Source: JAGNRR01 sp964409905 (GTDB lineage: Bacteria; Bacteroidota; Bacteroidia; Chitinophagales; Chitinophagaceae). Taken from it: DNA of 64,000 nt. Position numbers and translations under genes: made by a program. Where the stretch lies: contig CAYPET010000002.1 in the NCBI GenBank assembly GCA_964409905.1, positions 124,001-188,000 on the forward strand, given 5' to 3'. The notes under the pieces were generated by a model that had not been told where the DNA came from, ran no database searches, and was given only the letters and a program-made list of their open reading frames with translations. Positions 8,282-15,804 of this stretch are shown in pieces. Every line of letters starts with the position of its first letter. The first letter of the stretch is position 1.

Positions 8282-8788
8282 TTAAGGATTGGTGTATAAT
8301 TCGCCATTAAACACAATGTCGCAAGTGCCGGTATTTTTTACTTCACGAATAAATAGGGTGATTATTTTACCAGAATCAACATATCCCAATCCAGAATATT
8401 GCACACCATTTACCGTTTTATCCTTTAAAGTAATATCGGTATTCAATATTTTACCTTCCAAGGTGACATCTTGTGCGAATAAATTGTAAATAACCACATC
8501 ATCCGGTCCGAGGCCGGCATTGGGAGCTATTATTATGGTTTCATTCGTTGGCAGGCCACCATTGCAACGGTATGTGCCATCCCAAGTGCCGATAAACTTT
8601 TCGTACATCTTGGATTCGCACAAAGGTCCTTCAAAACCAGTAGCACAAACACACTCACCCTCGCGGCAAATCCCGCCATTTTTACAAATACGATCACCAC
8701 ATGGGTCATTACACGAACTTATCATTGTGGATAAAGCTGCCGCAAAAAACAGAAAAGCCGTACCAACAACTATTTTCCAAGATTTCAT
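8282..8788 (-). CDS. EGF-like domain lipoprotein (first of a tandem pair)
   Basis: 168 residues. A signal peptide with lipobox MISSC is followed by an EGF-like module (CKNGGICREGECVC, GFEGPLCES). The C-terminal domain begins YEKFIGTWDGTYRCNGG and continues with alternating beta strands, reminiscent of lipocalin-type lipid-binding or DUF4369-like folds; this is inference. The paralogue lies 13 bases downstream. A TATGTTTG -7 box sits 19 bases before the ATG. Confidence 0.8.
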   Translation of the reverse strand: MKSWKIVVGTAFLFFAAALSTMISSCNDPCGDRICKNGGICREGECVCATGFEGPLCESKMYEKFIGTWDGTYRCNGGLPTNETIIIAPNAGLGPDDVVIYNLFAQDVTLEGKILNTDITLKDKTVNGVQYSGLGYVDSGKIITLFIREVKNTGTCDIVFNGELYTNP

Positions 8789-8807
8789 ACTGTTAATATA
8801 TTAGTAA

Positions 8808-8815
8808 CAAACATA
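8808..8815 (-). promoter_or_regulatory. -7 box TATGTTTG of the EGF-lipoprotein pair
   Basis: It matches TAnnTTTG on the minus strand, 19 bases before the first EGF-lipoprotein ATG. Confidence 0.5.
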
Positions 8816-8847
8816 AGAAATACTGACTAAAATCTGTGTAGCATGGC

Positions 8848-9894
8848 CTATTTTTTTAAGGGATTCCAGCCTTGCGCTTCGAGTGCTATGGTATTGTTTG
8901 ATTTCGTTATCAGTTTTCGCCCATCTTCTTCTGACGTAATGTGCCCGATAACTGATATTTCCTCGCTCATGGTGATTTTTTCGTAATCCTGCTGCGTAAT
9001 GGTAAAAAGGAGTTCGTAATCTTCACCCCCATTCAATGCGGCTGTTACACTAGCCATTTTAAAGTCCATCGCCATTTTTTGTGTATCGATATGGACAGGT
9101 ATCTTATCCTCATAGATGGTGCAGCCAACCTTTGAAGCCTTAGTAATATGAAACAGTTCTGAGCTTAACCCATCACTTATGTCCATCATTGATGTGGGTT
9201 TAATATCTTGTTCATTTAGCCACTGAATAATGTCTCGGCGTGCTTCGGGCTTCATTAATCGTGATATGTTGTACTCATGACCACTGAGATCAGGCTGAAT
9301 ATTCGGGTTTTCTAAATAAATCTTTTTTTCGCGTTCCATAAGCATTAAGCCCATAAATGCGCCACCCAAATCGCCACTGACACAAATCAAGTCATTTACT
9401 TTAGCTCCCGAACGAGTTGTATAACCGCTGGCATTTACCTCACCAATGGCCGTAACACTTAGAATCAGCCCGGATTGTGAACTTGTTGTGTCACCACCTA
9501 TCAAATCAACTCCATATTCCCGACAGGCAAGGTGTATGCCTTCATAAAGTTCTTCAAGAGCCTCTACAGAAAATCGATTGCTGATGGCCATACTAAACGT
9601 GATTTGTGTTGGTTCGGCATTCATAGCAAAAATATCAGAGAGGTTAACCACCACACTTTTGTAGCCTAAATGTTTTAGTGGAAGGTAGCTCAGGTCAAAA
9701 TGTATTCCTTCTACCAGCATATCAGTACTGACCACCACATTTTTACCTAAATTATCCAATACGGCTGCATCATCACCGATACCTAAAATGGTCGAAGCAT
9801 TATGAATTTCAAAATTTTTGGTCAAATGTTCAATAAGTCCAAATTCGCCCAACGAACCAACGTCGGTTCGTTCATTTTCCTGATTTGATGTCAT
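8848..9894 (-). CDS. thiL: Thiamine-monophosphate kinase
   Basis: 348 residues from the ATG at 9894; a 14-residue upstream extension exists but overlaps the promoter box. Conserved PurM/ThiL features are ILGIGDDAAVL, VSTDMLVEGIHFD, LIGGDTTSS, DISDGLSSEL and the late GGEDYELLFT. It phosphorylates thiamine monophosphate to thiamine diphosphate, using Mg-ATP held by the Asp-rich motifs. No other thi gene or TPP riboswitch is visible next to it. It is a single-gene unit with a TACTTTTG box four bases before the ATG. Confidence 0.95.
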   Translation of the reverse strand: MTSNQENERTDVGSLGEFGLIEHLTKNFEIHNASTILGIGDDAAVLDNLGKNVVVSTDMLVEGIHFDLSYLPLKHLGYKSVVVNLSDIFAMNAEPTQITFSMAISNRFSVEALEELYEGIHLACREYGVDLIGGDTTSSQSGLILSVTAIGEVNASGYTTRSGAKVNDLICVSGDLGGAFMGLMLMEREKKIYLENPNIQPDLSGHEYNISRLMKPEARRDIIQWLNEQDIKPTSMMDISDGLSSELFHITKASKVGCTIYEDKIPVHIDTQKMAMDFKMASVTAALNGGEDYELLFTITQQDYEKITMSEEISVIGHITSEEDGRKLITKSNNTIALEAQGWNPLKK

Positions 9895-9898
9895 TTGG

Positions 9899-9928
9899 CA
9901 AAAGTAGTTTGTACTGTGTGAACCCAAA
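9899..9928 (-). promoter_or_regulatory. thiL promoter TTTG-N18-TACTTTTG, four bases before ATG
   Basis: The -7 box is at 9906-9899 and a TTTG at 9928-9925. The ATG begins 4 bases after the box, predicting a leaderless or nearly leaderless message. Confidence 0.55.
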
Positions 9929-10066
9929 GACATCAATTGCAGAATTTACAACTTTTGCTGTTGGTTAAATCATTCTTTCAACAGCAGAAGAGTACTTCCG
10001 CTCAGCTTTATCGTTTTTTTATACAAAATAGTTAACGAACAACAAGCCGCACAGCTTGCCAAATTC

Positions 10067-10074
10067 TAACTTCG
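10067..10074 (+). promoter_or_regulatory. -7-like box TAACTTCG before the beta-lactamase/moeA operon
   Basis: A one-base variant of TAnnTTTG lying 5 bases before the ATG at 10080. Confidence 0.4.
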
Positions 10075-10079
10075 CAGCT

Positions 10080-10937
10080 ATGAAATCAATAAAGCAACTG
10101 TTCATATTGACTGGAGTATTGGTGTTTTTTTCTGCTTGTTACAAAGACAATATAAAGCAAAAACCAGCTTGGAGCAAATTCTTCACCGAGCGTGGAATAG
10201 ATTCTGCATGTTTTGAAGTTTATGATAATACACACGATCAGGTTTTTGTTTATAATTTAGAAAGGGCTAGCAAACGCGTTTCGCCGGCTTCTACTTTCAA
10301 AATTGTAAATTCACTTATTGCTCTTGAAACCAACATAGCACCTGATGTTGACTATCTAATAAAGTGGGATGGCATTACGCGTTGGAATGAAAGATGGAAT
10401 CAAGACCTTGATATGAAAGCCGCATTCGAATATAGTGCTGTGCCATACTATCAGGCGTTGGCAAAAAAAATTGGTCGAGATACCATGCAACATTTTCTGG
10501 ATACTTTACGCTATGGCAATAAAAATATAGGAGATTCAATCCATACCTTCTGGCTGGATGAGAGCTTGCTCGTTAGCCCTGATGAACAAGTCGGGTTTTT
10601 GAAACGACTTTATTTTGACAAATTGCCGCTGTCAAAACGCAGCCAGCGTTTAGTGCGCTCGCTCATGCTCCGTGACAAAAACGATGAGTACAAGCTATCC
10701 TATAAAACGGGTACGCATGATAATGGTAAAAATTACATTTGTCATTTGGTAGGCTATTTGGAGAAAATAGAAAAACAGAAAAATGTAGAAACCGGCCAAA
10801 GCGAAACCAATTATCGTCCTTATTTCTTCGCTTTATCATTCGAAACAACGGATAAAAATATTGACCTCCAGCAGTCGGTAGAAGACCGTGTTGCCATTAC
10901 CAAAGCCATATTTAGAGATTTAGAAATTATCAAATAA
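10080..10937 (+). CDS. Class D (OXA-type) beta-lactamase / penicillin-binding transpeptidase lipoprotein
   Basis: 285 residues from the ATG at 10080; the open frame begins at a TTG at 10056, which lies upstream of the -7-like box. A signal peptide with lipobox VFFSAC suggests membrane anchoring. All four class D motifs are present: STFK (71-74, active Ser and the Lys that is carboxylated), SAV (119-121), YGN (145-147) and KTG (209-211), plus Trp158 in FWLDESLLVSP. It should acylate beta-lactams; the substrate range cannot be read. It overlaps moeA by one base (TAATG) and so heads the molybdenum cofactor operon, an unusual partner. BlaR-type sensors or non-hydrolysing relatives share the fold, but the complete motifs favour an enzyme. 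Confidence 0.9.
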   Translation: MKSIKQLFILTGVLVFFSACYKDNIKQKPAWSKFFTERGIDSACFEVYDNTHDQVFVYNLERASKRVSPASTFKIVNSLIALETNIAPDVDYLIKWDGITRWNERWNQDLDMKAAFEYSAVPYYQALAKKIGRDTMQHFLDTLRYGNKNIGDSIHTFWLDESLLVSPDEQVGFLKRLYFDKLPLSKRSQRLVRSLMLRDKNDEYKLSYKTGTHDNGKNYICHLVGYLEKIEKQKNVETGQSETNYRPYFFALSFETTDKNIDLQQSVEDRVAITKAIFRDLEIIK

Positions 10938-12115
10938 TGATATCTGTACAACAAGCACGCGAACTTTTAAAAGAACACTCCAGACCGTTTGGAGATGAAA
11001 TTATTTCACTATACGATGCTGCCAATCGATACAGTGCCGAGGATATTTTGGCAACAATGGATATGCCCATGTTTGATAATGCTGCCATGGATGGATTTGC
11101 CTTGCGGTACGAAGATGGTATTCAAAATATACCGCTGTACAATGAAGGGGAAATCAAAGCCGGTGATACCTTGGTGAGCGCTGTAGACCAAGGACATTGC
11201 ATACGCATTTTTACGGGCGCGCTCATACCGCTAGGTGTGGATACCGTAGTTATGCAAGAACATGTTGAGTTTGACGGAAAAAATATCAGCATTCCCCCAG
11301 ATCGTATTCGCAAAGGAGCCAATATTCGCAAGGCAGGTTCGCAAACTAAACAAGGGGAGGTGCTTATTCATAAAGGCGATTTGTTGACCTCTTCAGCCTG
11401 TGGCATGTTGGCTGGTTTTGGTATTGACAAGGTTCGCGTTTTTAAAAAACCTACGATTGACATTTTGGTAACAGGCAACGAGCTAACACGACCTCCTGAG
11501 CAAATTAAACCCGGCAAGATATACGAAAGCAATTCTTTTGCATTGTCCAATGTGCTTAAATCGATGCGGTTAGATGACATTCGAATACGCAAGGCTATTG
11601 ATCAAGAACATGATATGATGCAAAAAGTCAGTGATGGCTTGCGGGCGAATGTGTTGATTATTACAGGTGGCGTTTCGGTAGGGAAGTACGACATTGTAAA
11701 AAGCATTTTGAACCAAAATCAGGTAGAAGCTATTTTTCATTTTGTAAATCAAAAGCCCGGGAAGCCTTTTTACTTTGGTAAAAAAGGTGATACACTCGTG
11801 TTTGGTTTGCCTGGAAACCCCGGCTCGGTAATGAGTTGTTTTTACATTTATGTAAGACAGGCCTTAGCTTGGGCAATGGGCGCAAATCTGGATGGCCAGA
11901 CTAAGTTGAAGCTCAAGCTGTTGGAACCACTCACCAAACGTAACGAAAAGACATTTTTCTTGAAGGGTTGTATCAAAGGTGATAGCGTTCAACTACTTGA
12001 TGGTCAGGAATCATATAAGATGAATGCATTTGCCGTGGCGGATTGTCTGGTAGAAATTCCGGCAGAGGCCACTGAGTTGCCGATTGGCTCGCTGGTGGAT
12101 GTACATTTACTCTAG
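10937..12115 (+). CDS. moeA: Molybdopterin molybdenumtransferase
   Basis: 392 residues. Typical MoeA segments are MFDNAAMDGFALR, GEIKAGDTL, IFTGALIPLG, TGNEL, IITGGVSVGKYD and FGLPGNPGS. It inserts molybdate into adenylylated molybdopterin, the last common step of cofactor synthesis. The start codon overlaps the beta-lactamase stop (TAATG). The next gene follows two bases after its stop, so it is embedded in the operon. Confidence 0.96.
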   Translation: MISVQQARELLKEHSRPFGDEIISLYDAANRYSAEDILATMDMPMFDNAAMDGFALRYEDGIQNIPLYNEGEIKAGDTLVSAVDQGHCIRIFTGALIPLGVDTVVMQEHVEFDGKNISIPPDRIRKGANIRKAGSQTKQGEVLIHKGDLLTSSACGMLAGFGIDKVRVFKKPTIDILVTGNELTRPPEQIKPGKIYESNSFALSNVLKSMRLDDIRIRKAIDQEHDMMQKVSDGLRANVLIITGGVSVGKYDIVKSILNQNQVEAIFHFVNQKPGKPFYFGKKGDTLVFGLPGNPGSVMSCFYIYVRQALAWAMGANLDGQTKLKLKLLEPLTKRNEKTFFLKGCIKGDSVQLLDGQESYKMNAFAVADCLVEIPAEATELPIGSLVDVHLL

Positions 12116-12117
12116 TA

Positions 12118-12849
12118 ATGAACGCCTATTTTTTTTTAATTTGTTTGCCGCTCATCGCTTTTTTATATGCAGCCGTAGGACACGGAGGAGCAAGTGGTTA
12201 CTTAGCACTTATGAGCATTTTTTCTTTCGCTGCAGATGATGTAAAAACCATTGCCCTCACGCTTAATTTGTTTGTGGCCGGTATAGCCTTTTTTCATTAC
12301 TATCGGCGTGGTTTTTTTGGCATGAAGCTGTTTTCTGTATTGGCCTTGGCATCAATACCAATGGCCTATTTAGGAGGACAAATACAACTACAGGCAACAG
12401 TATATTTTTATTTTCTGGCAGGATTTCTGCTATTGGCCGCATTTCGTTTGTTGAACCCTTTTGGCATGAAGCAAAATGAAATCAGGCAATACAAATTGTT
12501 GCCTGTCCTGATTTTGGGCGGTGGCATCGGATTTTTATCCGGGCTGCTAGGCATTGGTGGTGGTATAATTTTATCACCCATTATTTTACTCTTTGGTTGG
12601 AGTGATGCCAAAACAACTGCCGGCATTAGCGCTTTGTTTATTGTGGTGAATTCAGCAGCGGGTTTGGTAGGGAAGTATAGCTACGGCTTAGTATATCCGC
12701 AGCAAATGCCAATCATCATTGCGCTTGTGATGTTGGGGGGCTTGCTGGGTGCTTATTTAGGCGCTGCAAAATGGTCAAATCTTATTATTAAAAAAGTACT
12801 CGGGGTAGTATTATTACTTGCGGCTATCAAAATCTTACTTGCCTCATGA
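12118..12849 (+). CDS. TauE/SafE (TSUP) family anion exporter
   Basis: 243 residues, nearly all hydrophobic, with about 7-8 transmembrane helices. Family marks are AAVGHGGASGYLAL near the N-terminus and GFLSGLLGIGGGIILSP in the middle repeat. TSUP proteins move sulfite, sulfoacetate or other anions. Its place between moeA and mobA suggests a role linked to a molybdoenzyme, for example sulfite or molybdate-related transport, but the substrate is inference. It ends with a 4-base ATGA overlap with mobA. Confidence 0.9.
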   Translation: MNAYFFLICLPLIAFLYAAVGHGGASGYLALMSIFSFAADDVKTIALTLNLFVAGIAFFHYYRRGFFGMKLFSVLALASIPMAYLGGQIQLQATVYFYFLAGFLLLAAFRLLNPFGMKQNEIRQYKLLPVLILGGGIGFLSGLLGIGGGIILSPIILLFGWSDAKTTAGISALFIVVNSAAGLVGKYSYGLVYPQQMPIIIALVMLGGLLGAYLGAAKWSNLIIKKVLGVVLLLAAIKILLAS

Positions 12850-13406
12850 GTATGCCTGTTTATATATTGGCCGGCGGTGCTAGCAGCCGCATGGGCTTTG
12901 ACAAGGGGTTAATGAAAATTGGCCAAAAAATGATGATAGAATACATTCTTGAAACATGCCAACAAATTTCGAACCAGTTGACTATAGTCAGTTCGAATAC
13001 CGCCTATGAAACTTTTGGCTATCCCGTTATTCAAGATAAAAATGCCGGGCGAGGTCCTGCGCAAGGTGTTATTACAGTGCTTGAAAATAGCCCAACCGAT
13101 CGTTGTTTGATACTTACTTGCGATATGCCCTGTCTAAATGGTCAAATTTTACAGGAACTGCTTAACTCGCATTCTGAAGCCGAAATCGTTTGTTATACAA
13201 CTGATTTTTTGTATCCATTTCCAGGTCTTTATGCAAGCAGCATACTACCTGAATGGCAACGGCAAGTATTGACTGGTCAATATAAACTGCAGCAGTTGCT
13301 AAGGCTCTTTAGGTTGAAATCGCTTGCCATTAGCGATGTGGATGTACTTTTAAATGTCAACACGCCTAAGGATGCACAACTGCTAAAAGAAAGATGGGAA
13401 AAATAA
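12846..13406 (+). CDS. mobA: Molybdenum cofactor guanylyltransferase
   Basis: 186 residues. The nucleotidyltransferase signature LAGGASSRMGFDKGLMKIG lies at 8-26, followed by QDKNAGRGPAQGV and a metal-binding CDMPCL. It transfers GMP to the molybdenum cofactor to give the bis-MGD form used by DMSO-reductase family enzymes. This implies such an enzyme elsewhere in the genome. A second ATG two codons later is equally usable. It overlaps the exporter (ATGA) and moaD (TAATG). Confidence 0.93.
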   Translation: MSMPVYILAGGASSRMGFDKGLMKIGQKMMIEYILETCQQISNQLTIVSSNTAYETFGYPVIQDKNAGRGPAQGVITVLENSPTDRCLILTCDMPCLNGQILQELLNSHSEAEIVCYTTDFLYPFPGLYASSILPEWQRQVLTGQYKLQQLLRLFRLKSLAISDVDVLLNVNTPKDAQLLKERWEK

Positions 13407-13630
13407 TGACAATACTTTATTTTGGACAGATTAGAGGGATTACCAAATTGTCGCAAGAAGCGATTTCTTTTGAAGGCGATTTACAGCAATTGCGCTCCTA
13501 CTTAATAGAAAAATATCCTGCTTTGGCACAGGTAGATTTTGTATTTGCTGTGAACAAAAAAATCATGACCAACGTCAACCTGTCTGCTGCAGATGAAATT
13601 GCACTACTCCCACCATTTTCGGGTGGCTAA
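13406..13630 (+). CDS. moaD: Molybdopterin synthase sulfur carrier subunit
   Basis: 74 residues from the ATG at 13406, which overlaps the mobA stop in a TAATG junction; an upstream ATG at 13394 is in frame but less likely. It has a ubiquitin-like fold and the obligatory C-terminal ALLPPFSGG, whose terminal Gly-Gly is adenylylated by MoeB and then thiocarboxylated. It delivers sulfur to precursor Z together with MoaE, encoded two genes downstream. Confidence 0.95.
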   Translation: MTILYFGQIRGITKLSQEAISFEGDLQQLRSYLIEKYPALAQVDFVFAVNKKIMTNVNLSAADEIALLPPFSGG

Positions 13631-13642
13631 ACCCCTCAAATA

Positions 13643-14452
13643 ATGAATCCGCAATATTTTGAACGATATCAACGCCAATTACAGCTTCAGTCTTTCGGAC
13701 TAGAAGGGCAACGAAAACTGTCTCAGGCCAGCGTACTTATTGTTGGAGTGGGTGGATTGGGTTGCCCGGCCGCGCAATATTTGGTGGGTGCCGGTATCGG
13801 AAAGGTTGGTTTAGTGGATGGTGATCAAGTAGAAATTCATAATCTGCACAGACAAGTTTTATATAGCCTAGAAGATATTGGCAAGACTAAAGTAAAGGTT
13901 GCAAAACAAAAATTATCGGCACTAAACCCTTTGATTGAGATAGATGCTTTTGAAGAATTTATTAGTCCGAATAACGTCTTAACAATTGCCGAAAATTACG
14001 ATTACATTCTTGATGGCAGTGATCGATTTGAAACGCGCTATTTATTAGACAGTTATTGTACATTGAAAAACAAAAAATACATCTACGGCTCTGTGTTTGA
14101 GTTTGAAGGACAAGTAGCCTTGTTTAATTATGCGGATTATAAAGTTTCTTATAACTCTCTCTTCCTGCCTGCCGGCAGGCAGGTGCCAAACAAACCTGCC
14201 CAAAGCAGTGCACCAACATGTAGCGAAAACGGTATACTTGGTTTTTTGCCCGGCATTATTGGCTGTATGCAGGCCTTGGAAGTTGTGAAGCACCTTTGCA
14301 GATTAAGGCAGCATGATACTTTTGAAATGTTACATTATGATGCTCTACGCCAGGACATTTACAAAACAACTGCGGTACCCAATAGTGATTATGTTCCACC
14401 AAAACATGAAGATGAAATTCTATCATTTGATTATGACGATATTTGCAACTAA
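13643..14452 (+). CDS. moeB: ThiF/MoeB family adenylyltransferase (molybdopterin-synthase activating)
   Basis: 269 residues. The nucleotide loop GVGGLG is at 35-40, followed by DGDQVEIHNLHRQ and a late CSENGILGFLPGIIGCMQALE. It adenylylates the C-terminus of MoaD. The paired CxxC zinc motifs of E. coli MoeB are absent, as in many shorter homologues. The loop at 175-180 (LPAGRQ) is encoded by a perfect 20-bp palindrome (14164-14183) that looks like an inserted micro-repeat; the reading frame is kept. Its stop overlaps moaE (TAATG). Confidence 0.93.
   Translation: MNPQYFERYQRQLQLQSFGLEGQRKLSQASVLIVGVGGLGCPAAQYLVGAGIGKVGLVDGDQVEIHNLHRQVLYSLEDIGKTKVKVAKQKLSALNPLIEIDAFEEFISPNNVLTIAENYDYILDGSDRFETRYLLDSYCTLKNKKYIYGSVFEFEGQVALFNYADYKVSYNSLFLPAGRQVPNKPAQSSAPTCSENGILGFLPGIIGCMQALEVVKHLCRLRQHDTFEMLHYDALRQDIYKTTAVPNSDYVPPKHEDEILSFDYDDICN
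14164..14183. repeat. Perfect 20-bp palindrome CCTGCCTGCCGGCAGGCAGG inside moeB
   Basis: The sequence equals its own reverse complement over all 20 bases and is GC-rich in an AT-rich gene. It encodes PAGRQ in the moeB frame and lies in a loop between conserved blocks. It looks like a coding-tolerant palindromic insertion; only one full copy is in the window. Confidence 0.85.
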
Positions 14453-14880
14453 TGGCAACATCAATTTTTATAGAAGGCCCTATTACAGCCGAATTTATTG
14501 GCAATAGTATCGCCAAGCATCAAAGCAAAACAAGCATTGGGGCGCATCAAATATTTCTTGGACAAGTGCGTGCTGATGAGATAGACGGAGAGTCTGTAAC
14601 GGCTATAGATTATACCGCATATGAAGATATGGCGAATGAAAAAATCAATATCATACGTGAAGAAATATTTGCAAATAATAAAATCACCTGCATGCATGTG
14701 TATCATAGCCTTGGCCAAGTAAAAACTGGCGATATATGCTTGTTTGTTTTTGTATCGTCGGCACATCGCAAAGAAAGCCAAGTGGTTTGTAATGAATTAG
14801 TAGAACGAATAAAAAATGAATTGCCGATTTGGGGTAGGGAAATCACCAAAAATCAGGAGCAGTGGAAAATAAATAAATAA
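14452..14880 (+). CDS. moaE: Molybdopterin synthase catalytic subunit
   Basis: 142 residues from the ATG at 14452 (TAATG with moeB); an upstream TTG start is rejected. MoaE features are HQIFLGQVRADEIDG, YTAYEDMAN, VYHSLGQVKTGD, SSAHRKES and ELPIWGREI with the active-site Lys region. It pairs with MoaD to convert cyclic pyranopterin monophosphate to molybdopterin. It overlaps the next gene by one base. Confidence 0.95.
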   Translation: MATSIFIEGPITAEFIGNSIAKHQSKTSIGAHQIFLGQVRADEIDGESVTAIDYTAYEDMANEKINIIREEIFANNKITCMHVYHSLGQVKTGDICLFVFVSSAHRKESQVVCNELVERIKNELPIWGREITKNQEQWKINK

Positions 14881-15794
14881 TGGTAGACATCACCCACAAA
14901 TCATACACCAAACGCACAGCCATTGCGCAAGCCATTGTTCATGCAAGTAGCGCTGAAACTATTACGGCTGTAAAAGAAAACAAAGTGCCTAAAGGAAATG
15001 TGTTGGACTTTGCACGTGCTGCCGCATTACTAGCCGTAAAAAATACAAGCAACAGCATTCCGGATTGTCACCCGCTACCCATAGAGCATTGCAAAGTAGA
15101 TTATGAACTTACCGATAATGACATTATCATTAAACTTACAGTTCAAACAATTTACAAAACAGGCGTAGAGGTAGAAGCCATGCACGGTGCTATGATTGCC
15201 GCGCTTACGATTTATGATATGCTGAAACCAATTGACAAAGAATTGGTGATTGGGGATATAAAATTGCTGGAGAAAAAAGGAGGTAAGTCTTCGTTTAAGG
15301 ACCAAGTGGGTGCCGAAGTAAAAACAAAAATTATTGTTTGCAGCGATACCGTTTCGGCGGGAAAAAAAGAAGACAAAGCGGGCGCTGCTATCGAAGAAAA
15401 ACTTTTAAAGTTTGATATACAAGCTACCAAAGAAATCATTGCCGATGCCGAAAATGAAATCCAACGAGTTATCCAATCAGCTAAAGATGGAAATATTGAC
15501 TTATTACTTTTTACAGGCGGTACAGGATTATCACCACGCGATGTGACGCCCGAAACTATCAAGCCATTATTAGATAGAGAAATTCCAGGCATTATGGAAG
15601 CGGCACGCAGCTATGGTCAACAACGCACGCACTATGCTATGCTTTCGCGCGGCATTGCGGGTATGATAGGCAAAATGCTTATAATCACATTGCCCGGTTC
15701 TACAAAAGGCGCGGCCGAAACAATGGATGCGTTGTTTCCTTATGTTTTACATATTTTCAAGGTAGCACAAGGGTTCAGACATACTACTGATTAA
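14880..15794 (+). CDS. moaCB: Bifunctional MoaC-MoaB/MogA fusion protein
   Basis: 304 residues in two domains. Residues 1-~140 are MoaC (cyclic pyranopterin monophosphate synthase): PLPIEHCKVDYE and GVEVEAMHGAMIAALTIYDM. Residues ~147-304 are a MoaB/MogA molybdopterin adenylyltransferase: VCSDTVSAGKKEDKAG, LLFTGGTGLSPRDVTPE and LPGSTKGAAE. One chain therefore performs the second step of the pathway and the adenylylation before MoeA. The fusion is known in Bacteroidota. It is the last gene of the operon, and a convergent lipoprotein gene lies 10 bases away. Confidence 0.95.
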   Translation: MVDITHKSYTKRTAIAQAIVHASSAETITAVKENKVPKGNVLDFARAAALLAVKNTSNSIPDCHPLPIEHCKVDYELTDNDIIIKLTVQTIYKTGVEVEAMHGAMIAALTIYDMLKPIDKELVIGDIKLLEKKGGKSSFKDQVGAEVKTKIIVCSDTVSAGKKEDKAGAAIEEKLLKFDIQATKEIIADAENEIQRVIQSAKDGNIDLLLFTGGTGLSPRDVTPETIKPLLDREIPGIMEAARSYGQQRTHYAMLSRGIAGMIGKMLIITLPGSTKGAAETMDALFPYVLHIFKVAQGFRHTTD

Positions 15795-15804
15795 ATACTA
15801 ACTA

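Noticed and set aside
8848..9960. TPP riboswitch upstream of thiL
   Set aside because: The leader is only a few bases long and shows no thi-box, so there is no room for a riboswitch.
14045..14293. Minus-strand frame through moeB with an LPAGRQ peptide
   Set aside because: The peptide appears because the palindrome reads the same on both strands. The frame is otherwise a shadow of moeB.
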